Assembly: GCA_036733165.1 (NCBI GenBank)
Contig: DAINBB010000038.1
Coordinates: 1 to 11,121 of the forward strand
Reading direction: 5' to 3'
DNA length: 11,121 nucleotides
From: JAFGGT01 sp036733165
GTDB taxonomy: Archaea > Methanobacteriota_B > Thermococci > Methanofastidiosales > NM3
The notes under the pieces are model-generated. The model was not told the DNA's origin. It searched no databases and was given only the letters and a program-made list of their open reading frames with translations. Shown here piece after piece: positions 6,801 to 11,121 of the stretch (within the stretch, counting starts at the first letter, position 1; the number at the start of each line of letters is the position of its first letter). A program made the position numbers and the translations under genes.

Positions 6801-7084
6801 CTCTTTCAATACTTTGTCCAATGCCGTGATATCATTACTTCGTTAACATTATTGAGTATATTTCTGAACATTGTACTTTAAATAATAAATATTATACAAC
6901 TTATAAGAAATATATCCTATTTTTTGTAAATAATATGTGTTTTCATCTAATAAAAAATAAAAATCATATATGATCCTTTCAATAACAAACATTTTTATTT
7001 AACAGAGATTATTCCTTCATTATTCCAATATTCTATTTAAAATTCATATATGGAATAAAAAATCCGTTATCATCTAATAATGTT

Positions 7085-7122
7085 AGGTATTCCGAATTAC
7101 ATTAGAAAATGTAACTATACCT
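7085..7122. other. Two-part hairpin
   Basis: The outer stem AGGTAT (7085-7090) pairs with ATACCT (7117-7122). The inner stem TTACATT (7097-7103) pairs with AATGTAA (7108-7114) and closes a four-base AGAA loop. The two stems are separated by an asymmetric internal loop of six and two bases. A short pyrimidine-rich run (CTTGCTTTTCT) follows on the plus strand. It could be an RNA structure or a binding site; because it is AT-rich, chance is possible. Confidence 0.3.
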
Positions 7123-7137
7123 TGCTTTTCTAAAAAA

Positions 7138-7210
7138 ATTCGGTAAGCCGTAATATCTTAGATTTTATAATTGTGCATACTATATTTTATAAATATTCGG
7201 TGAACTGAAA
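7138..7210. repeat. Second pair of TTCGG-N4-CCGAA-like palindromes
   Basis: One imperfect copy is at 7138-7153 (ATTCGG, TAAG, CCGTAA) and another at 7195-7210 (ATTCGG, TGAA, CTGAAA). They begin 57 bp apart, nearly the spacing of the pair at 6651 and 6707. The right copy lies between an AT-rich TATA-like element (7186-7193) and the resolvase-like gene. The right arms match the consensus only partly. Confidence 0.3.
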
Positions 7211-7226
7211 CCTAGAATTTGAAAAA

Positions 7227-7670
7227 ATGGCCGCGTTTGTTTTATTAAGAAACCAAGATATTATCTACATGCAAGACTCTATATTGTATCTGGCTGTCGG
7301 ACTGGTCTTTCTTTTTATAGGGATATACCTGGGAATAACTGTGGGGAAACTAATGAGCAACAGGGAATGGTCAAAAAGAATTCCTGAGATAAGGAAGGAT
7401 GCCACAAAAAGGTCAAGGGCCGTCCTCACAGGGCAGTTCTGTGAGCAACTGGCGCCTTACATGCCCGGATTCGCGTATAGTCCCACAGAGGCCAGATTCA
7501 TAGGCAAACCGATAGACCTCATAGTCTTCGAGGGAATGGACAAGGGATGCATAGACGGCCTCGTGTTCATAGAGGTAAAGAGCGGCAATTCAAGACTATC
7601 CAGCATAGAAAAGGAACTGAAAGGGGCGATAGAGGAAGGAAAGGTCCGCTGGGAGGAATACAGGGTATGA
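7227..7670 (+). CDS. Membrane-anchored Holliday-junction-resolvase-related endonuclease (PF10107-like)
   Basis: A 147-residue protein. One transmembrane helix spans about 18-40, followed by a basic linker and a PD-(D/E)xK nuclease-type domain (about 62-147). Family-type motifs are SRAVLTGQFCEQLAP (63-77, with Glu73), ARFIGKPIDLIVFEG (89-103, with Asp97) and the catalytic-looking FIEVKSGNSRLS (114-125, with E116-x-K118). These fit the archaeal proteins described as endonucleases related to the Holliday junction resolvase; their cellular role is not established, and a membrane-tethered nuclease is unusual. The start is uncertain: ATG 7227 has no Shine-Dalgarno and its nearest TATA-like element is too far, whereas ATG 7269 (residue 15, just before the helix) has TTTATTA about 25 nt upstream. 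It converges with the redox operon, leaving 8 bp between stops. Confidence 0.8.
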   Translation: MAAFVLLRNQDIIYMQDSILYLAVGLVFLFIGIYLGITVGKLMSNREWSKRIPEIRKDATKRSRAVLTGQFCEQLAPYMPGFAYSPTEARFIGKPIDLIVFEGMDKGCIDGLVFIEVKSGNSRLSSIEKELKGAIEEGKVRWEEYRV

Positions 7671-7678
7671 TGGGAAGG

Positions 7679-9127
7679 TCAATATCTGCATATCATCTTC
7701 TTGTACCTCGGATCCCTCTGGTATGCCAGGATGACCCCTTCAGCAACGTTTTTCTTTAGGACGTAGCTCTCCCTTTCCTTTGCCCGGTCATAGAGTTCCC
7801 CATTGGCCCTTTTTACAAGTTGATGGTCCATGCCCCTGATAAGGAACGGGTTGACAACATAGTAATGGATCGTATCGTTGTCTGCGGGAACATGCTCGGG
7901 CACTGGGACCTTCTTATAGTCCTTGAACTCCATTATCCATCTGCCATATATCTCACGCGCCCTTGAAGAGAGCTTCCCGAACTCCATCCTTTGCCCGTTG
8001 CGCATCTTTTCGTTCAGGTCGTTCAATACTCCTATGAGGCCCTCAGTATACCCCCCAAGATCCAGGATCCTGCCACATGCGTTCACCAATGTGCCCCGTC
8101 TTTTGTAAAATGCGGGCATTGGAACGAGAACTGCGTTTGCGGGCAGGTCCCTGGGCATGAGGGATTGTACGACGACAAGCACCTTCAACCGCTCACAGGC
8201 CTTCCTGAACCTCTCATTGTCCAGATATGTATCATACAGCGGGGACTCGACCAGGACAAGGGCGTTTATACGCCCCTCCTCAATATGCTCGATTATGTCC
8301 TCGATGCCTGATTCATAATTATTGAATCCCATTATGATCGAGGCCTCGGTATTGGCATAGTCCTTTATGAAAAACACTCTCGAGTTGGTCCCGTGGCATG
8401 CGTTGTTGAGCTCTGCTATGAGCGTCGGGTCGCTATAGGGGCCCATCGACGCTATATAGAGGGTATAGTTCTCAGAACGCTCCGAGACGTATCCTTTCAG
8501 ACGGTCGTGGACATCTGTCGGCCTGCAAAGCATGATGTCGTCCGCAAGCCCCTCCACATGTGTTCCTTCTGGGCCTATGGATACTATCTTCTTCCCCCTT
8601 CTCTTCGCATTTTGCAGTTTGCGAGCGACAAGGGGGTACTGATAATATGGATCGATGTTTACCAGCACTATCTGTTCAAAGCCCTCCACTATGTCAAAGT
8701 TCTTGATATCGTGGATGAAGGGGGTGTTCCCAACCGCCTTGAGGACATGTCCAAGTCCGGATGCGCGCTTCATGCCCAGATGAGATGCGAACTCTTTCAT
8801 TGCCAGATGCTCCTCGTTCGTGGCGTCCCCGCAGCAAAGCACCAGGCCCTCCCTGCCATCGCTATCGTGATACCAATCGTTCAATCGCCTGGCCGCCTCT
8901 GCAATGGCCTCCTCGCGCCCTGCGAGGTTCCCATCTATCATGGGACTCTCCAAGCAGTTCTTGTATATCCTGGGCAGATCGATGCCGAACTTGCATAGTT
9001 TGCCATTATTTATCGGACAATATTTCTGGAAGTCGATGTCTATCTCTTCGCCGTCCTCTACGATATGGACGCCGCACATTATTGAGCAGCCCGGACAATG
9101 TGAATCAATAACCTTCAGGGTAATCAC
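7679..9127 (-). CDS. FdhA/NuoG-like molybdopterin-oxidoreductase homologue, lacking the Sec/Cys ligand
   Basis: About 482 residues from the GTG at 9127. The N-terminus carries the [4Fe-4S] motif of this superfamily: C11, C14, C18 and C45, the last followed by the usual Lys. The middle part resembles FdhA/NuoG: YYQYPLVARKL (161-171), ADDIMLCRPTDVHDRL (195-210), and KRRGTLVNACGRI (342-354), the counterpart of the E-K-x-G-T-x-x-N-x-E-G-R motif. Where FdhA has its metal-binding Sec/Cys before His (about 122-133), this protein reads ASGLGHVLKAVG, with neither. It is also about 200 residues shorter than FdhA, and its tail does not look like the C-terminal cofactor-binding domain. It may be an electron-transfer scaffold or an enzyme without a bound metal. 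It is last in the operon after the FdhB-like gene, overlapping it by 23 bp. An in-frame ATG exists at 9247 but would overlap that gene by 143 bp; ATG 9190 is another option. FwdB is a less likely relative. Confidence 0.75.
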   Translation of the reverse strand: MITLKVIDSHCPGCSIMCGVHIVEDGEEIDIDFQKYCPINNGKLCKFGIDLPRIYKNCLESPMIDGNLAGREEAIAEAARRLNDWYHDSDGREGLVLCCGDATNEEHLAMKEFASHLGMKRASGLGHVLKAVGNTPFIHDIKNFDIVEGFEQIVLVNIDPYYQYPLVARKLQNAKRRGKKIVSIGPEGTHVEGLADDIMLCRPTDVHDRLKGYVSERSENYTLYIASMGPYSDPTLIAELNNACHGTNSRVFFIKDYANTEASIIMGFNNYESGIEDIIEHIEEGRINALVLVESPLYDTYLDNERFRKACERLKVLVVVQSLMPRDLPANAVLVPMPAFYKRRGTLVNACGRILDLGGYTEGLIGVLNDLNEKMRNGQRMEFGKLSSRAREIYGRWIMEFKDYKKVPVPEHVPADNDTIHYYVVNPFLIRGMDHQLVKRANGELYDRAKERESYVLKKNVAEGVILAYQRDPRYKKMICRY

Positions 9128-10256
9128 CTCTGGACAATGGGGGCGTGTCGTCTGTCGACATGCCAGGTCTGTATCCTGTCCTGTCCTCATACGTGCGTGA
9201 GAACAGTTGATGCAATCTAGCAAGCGGTATATCGACAGGGCATACATCGGTGCAATTCCCGCAACCTATGCAGGACTCCATCAGGTGCAAGAGCCTGACG
9301 GCATGGTACTGTGGTATGGGAAGATCGTCGTCAGGGTCCATCTGCATGCACTTGCAGTCCGATGTGCAGTTGCATATGGGACACGCCTTCCTGCACGCGT
9401 AGCAACCTATGCAGGGGGACAGGGCGTCCTTGATGTAGTCCAGTCTGTCCTCGGGGGACATCTCCATTACTGGACCTATGACCTTGGCCTTCCATTTCTT
9501 GGCGAGCCCCCTCATCGACCTGTCGATCTTGGTCCGGATCTCGGAAAGTTTCTCGGAAGGTTCCTTTACAGAGACAAAACCTTCGTCGACCGCATGCCTG
9601 AGCGCTTCCTGTCCCCGGGTCGTGAACACCTCAACGAACGTGATGTTCTTCCCGGCCGGCGTGCCCCAGTTCCCGCATGCGATGTCGCACACGCTGGGGA
9701 TCTTGAAGTCGCAGTATCTGCAGCTCTCCCTCCTGCCGTAACCCTTTTCCTCAAGCTCGTCTATGCTCTTTGAGAATTCGCCGTCCTCGGTGAAGAAGAT
9801 AAGATTTCCCTTGGATATCTCTTCCTTGAGGACCTCATCAGGCTGTATGTCGAACTCCACATCTATCATCTTCATGGTATCGACCGCCGGGAGCGTTCCC
9901 CCGCAGTTGAGACCTACGAGAAGGACCTCGTCCCTTAGCACGTGATTGCGCTTCATGTTCTCGATCACCGCCCTGGCATCGCAAGGCTTGAGGACTATGG
10001 CCGTTCTCTTGCCTTTCTTGATATAGGCGGACATGCTGATGCACAGCGAGTGTAAGGCGCCCTGTATCATCTTCACGTCTGAAGGATCCCTCACATCTAT
10101 GGCCCTTCCTTCGAACACCGTGCCGGTCTTCTGGATCGTTATGACCCGGTCATAACTGCCCACCAGGCTTTCTATCAGGGACGATACGAATCCTCCAGAC
10201 TCGCCTCTTTCCCTTATATCGTCTTTGGTCGACCATCCCCAGTATGTCTCCGACAT
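9105..10256 (-). CDS. F420-dependent FrhB/FdhB-family flavo-iron-sulfur subunit
   Basis: A 383-residue protein resembling the beta subunit of F420-dependent formate dehydrogenase or hydrogenase, which carries FAD and exchanges a hydride with coenzyme F420. The N-terminal family signature GESGGFVSSLIE is at 18-29. KPCDARAV (90-97) and GLNCGG (115-120) follow. A cysteine group at 179, 182, 190 and 194 (CRYCDF...CDIACGNWG) matches the FrhB cluster region. The C-terminus adds ferredoxin-type motifs: C282/285/288/292 and C329/332/335/339 (CIGCGNCTDVCP). Between them is an extra run of four cysteines (295, 297, 301, 303). The ATG at 10256 shares a base with the mvhD stop and is preceded by GGTGAT; a GTG one codon earlier is the alternative. 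In this operon it is the likely F420 entry or exit site. HdrA-linked F420H2 oxidation is inferred from context. Confidence 0.87.
   Translation of the reverse strand: MSETYWGWSTKDDIRERGESGGFVSSLIESLVGSYDRVITIQKTGTVFEGRAIDVRDPSDVKMIQGALHSLCISMSAYIKKGKRTAIVLKPCDARAVIENMKRNHVLRDEVLLVGLNCGGTLPAVDTMKMIDVEFDIQPDEVLKEEISKGNLIFFTEDGEFSKSIDELEEKGYGRRESCRYCDFKIPSVCDIACGNWGTPAGKNITFVEVFTTRGQEALRHAVDEGFVSVKEPSEKLSEIRTKIDRSMRGLAKKWKAKVIGPVMEMSPEDRLDYIKDALSPCIGCYACRKACPICNCTSDCKCMQMDPDDDLPIPQYHAVRLLHLMESCIGCGNCTDVCPVDIPLARLHQLFSRTYEDRTGYRPGMSTDDTPPLSRGDYPEGY
9123..9131 (-). promoter_or_regulatory. Shine-Dalgarno-like site inside the end of the FdhB-like gene
   Basis: On the minus strand this reads AGAGGTGAT, an almost complete match to the archaeal anti-Shine-Dalgarno complement GGAGGTGAT. 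It lies 16 nt before the TGA of the FdhB-like gene. It contains the GTG (9127-9125) that I use as the downstream start. A CTG at 9118 is at a more normal ribosome-binding distance, so the exact start codon remains open; in either case it argues against the upstream ATG at 9247. Confidence 0.45.
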
Positions 10257-10672
10257 CACTCATCACCCGCCTTGAGGGGGCTTGGGCCCAACTCTCTTAT
10301 CCTTTCCGTGAACTCCGTGACCTTCTCTGCGAACTTTTGTCCCTCCGCGGCGGAGCACCATTCCAGCTGTAGCCTCTCTCCTCCTATGCCAAGGATGTCG
10401 AGATACTGCTTGAGGAACTCGTATCTGTGCACGGTCTTGTAGTTTCCATCTATATAGTGGCAGTCGCCTATGTGACAGCCGGTCATCATGACGCCGTCCG
10501 CGCCCCTAAGAAACGCCTCTAAAACGAAGTTCGGGTCTATCCTGCCGCTGCACATGAATCTGATCACCCTCATGTTGGGAGGGTATTGCAGCCTCGATGT
10601 CCCGGCCATGTCGGCCGCGCCGTAAGAGCACCAGTTGCACAGGAACGCCACGATCTTTGGCTCGAACGTCAT
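10256..10672 (-). CDS. mvhD: MvhD-type hydrogenase/heterodisulfide-reductase linking iron-sulfur subunit
   Basis: A 138-residue protein of typical MvhD length. This [2Fe-2S] protein conducts electrons between a hydrogenase or formate dehydrogenase module and HdrA. Family motifs are clear: FLCNWCSYGAAD (10-21, Cys12 and Cys15), FMCSGRIDP (39-47, Cys41), TGCHIGDCHYIDGN (64-77, Cys66 and Cys71) and LEWCSAAEG (103-111). All expected cysteines are present. The start overlaps the hdrA stop in an ATGA, and its stop shares a base with the start of the FdhB-like gene, so the three genes are translationally coupled. The absence of MvhA/MvhG hydrogenase genes beside it and the presence of FdhB suggest that F420 rather than H2 feeds the complex, although the part beyond the window edge is unseen. 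Confidence 0.96.
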   Translation of the reverse strand: MTFEPKIVAFLCNWCSYGAADMAGTSRLQYPPNMRVIRFMCSGRIDPNFVLEAFLRGADGVMMTGCHIGDCHYIDGNYKTVHRYEFLKQYLDILGIGGERLQLEWCSAAEGQKFAEKVTEFTERIRELGPSPLKAGDE

Positions 10673-11121
10673 TGCATCGCCCCCTTTAGCAAAGCCTTGA
10701 TCTTCTCCTTTTCCTGATCATATGTGAAACCTTTCATGGAAATCGCGTTCGATGGACAGAATGCCGCGCATGTGCCGCACCCCTTGCATGAGACCTCTAT
10801 TACCTCCATATGGGTGCCGTCATCCGACATCTTCAACGCCTTGTATGGGCATAGCTTCTCGCACAGCCCGCATGCCGCGCATTTTGTCTCGTCTATCGTG
10901 GACGTGGTGGGTTGGACCCTGTACTTGCCTCCCCCCATCACTATGGCGGCCCTTCCAGCCGCGGAAATGGCCTGGGAGAGGGATTCCTCGACACTCTTCG
11001 GATACTGACAGGCCCCGGCAATGAATACGCCGTCCAGTGCCGTGTCAAGCGGGGCAAGCTTGAGATGGGCCTCGGCATAGAAACCCGTGGGCGCCGCTGA
11101 TGCCTTGAACAGCTGCCCGAG
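10669..11121 (-). CDS. hdrA: Heterodisulfide reductase subunit A, C-terminal part (5' end outside the window)
   Basis: The last 150 residues of an HdrA-family flavoprotein; the frame is open through the window edge, so the N-terminal cluster and most of the FAD-binding domain lie outside. HdrA is the electron-bifurcating FAD subunit of soluble heterodisulfide reductase complexes, which couple an exergonic disulfide (or similar) reduction to ferredoxin reduction. Visible are the end of the thioredoxin-reductase-like domain, with PLDTALDGVFIAGACQYPKS (24-43 of the visible part), and two ferredoxin-type [4Fe-4S] motifs, CAACGLCEKLCP (81-92) and CKGCGTCAAFCP (112-123). It ends shortly after these clusters, so MvhD is separate rather than fused as in some HdrA2 proteins. 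The stop overlaps the mvhD start. HdrB and HdrC are not in view. Confidence 0.95.
   Translation of the reverse strand, partial: LGQLFKASAAPTGFYAEAHLKLAPLDTALDGVFIAGACQYPKSVEESLSQAISAAGRAAIVMGGGKYRVQPTTSTIDETKCAACGLCEKLCPYKALKMSDDGTHMEVIEVSCKGCGTCAAFCPSNAISMKGFTYDQEKEKIKALLKGAMQ

Larger units (their letters stand above)
6450..7226. other. Long gene-poor region, AT-rich in its right three quarters
   Basis: No convincing protein gene lies in these 777 bp. The first 190 bp or so have ordinary composition. A 49-codon open frame (ATG at 6499, stop at 6643-6645) ends right before a T-run but has no recognisable protein features and no well-placed promoter. From about 6640 the sequence is strongly AT-rich. 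It holds a TATA box at 6664-6675, four related palindromes, a 13-bp hairpin at 6756-6800, a two-part hairpin at 7085-7122 and an 11-nt direct repeat (TCATCTAATAA at 6943-6953 and 7070-7080). It could contain small RNA genes or regulatory sites, or be the decayed remains of an element next to the tRNA. The sequence alone does not decide. Confidence 0.6.

Noticed and set aside
6362..7226. Genomic island integrated at tRNA-Leu
   Set aside because: The AT-rich composition next to a tRNA is suggestive, but no copy of the tRNA 3' end, no integrase and no element genes are found downstream in the window.
6640..7226. Replication origin
   Set aside because: AT-rich with repeats, but there is no Cdc6/Orc1 gene nearby and the palindromes do not resemble archaeal origin recognition boxes.
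8393..8998. 201-residue plus-strand frame opposite the FdhA-like gene
   Set aside because: It lies wholly antisense to a gene with clear family motifs, has no promoter or recognisable domain, and is the expected shadow frame in moderately GC-rich coding DNA.
7679..9127. Formylmethanofuran dehydrogenase subunit B (FwdB) identity
   Set aside because: The length is nearer to FwdB than to FdhA, but the G-T-L-V-N-x-C-G-R segment and the FdhB neighbour fit FdhA/NuoG better. The Cys/Sec-His motif of FwdB is also absent, and no other Fwd genes are present.
9207..9773. 188-residue plus-strand frame opposite the FdhB-like gene
   Set aside because: It is antisense to clear ferredoxin-motif coding sequence and carries no motif of its own.

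Overview
The window looks like chromosome from an uncultured archaeon, most plausibly euryarchaeal (Thermoplasmatota-like). The archaeal-type pheS–pheT pair, the HdrA/MvhD/FrhB-family redox genes, the encoded-CCA tRNA and TATA boxes placed about 26 nt before start codons (leaderless transcripts) all point to Archaea. The lineage below that level is inference. I see no CRISPR array, transposase, integrase or rRNA.

Layout. Positions 1–2086 hold a small conserved uncharacterised archaeal protein (63–389, DUF6951-like), an acylphosphatase facing it (390–665, minus), and a divergently transcribed asparagine-synthase-like protein (770–2086) whose N-terminal glutaminase nucleophile is missing. Positions 2075–5250 (minus) carry pheT and pheS, the two subunits of phenylalanyl-tRNA synthetase, overlapping by one base. 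The end of pheT overlaps the end of the asparagine-synthase-like gene. Positions 5454–6281 encode an exported or membrane-anchored GH16-like beta-sandwich protein, followed by tRNA-Leu(CAG) at 6362–6449.

Positions 6450–7226 have no convincing gene. The left part is ordinary, but from about 6640 the sequence becomes very AT-rich. This part contains a T-run, a strong TATA box, four related short palindromes (TTCGG-N4-CCGAA type) and two good hairpins; it could hold a small RNA or a regulatory zone. Next comes a membrane-anchored relative of archaeal Holliday-junction resolvases (7227–7670).

The right-hand 3.4 kb (minus, 11121 to 7679) is a tightly overlapping redox operon: hdrA (only its C-terminus is inside the window), mvhD, an F420-dependent FrhB/FdhB-family flavo-iron-sulfur protein, and an FdhA/NuoG-like molybdopterin-oxidoreductase homologue. 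Together they suggest a soluble HdrA-centred electron-bifurcating or confurcating complex, with FdhB as the F420 site and MvhD as the electron bridge to HdrA. The last gene is odd: it keeps the N-terminal [4Fe-4S] motif but shows no Sec/Cys metal ligand and no usual C-terminal cofactor-binding domain. It may therefore be an electron-transfer scaffold rather than a formate dehydrogenase. This is the most interesting object in the window.
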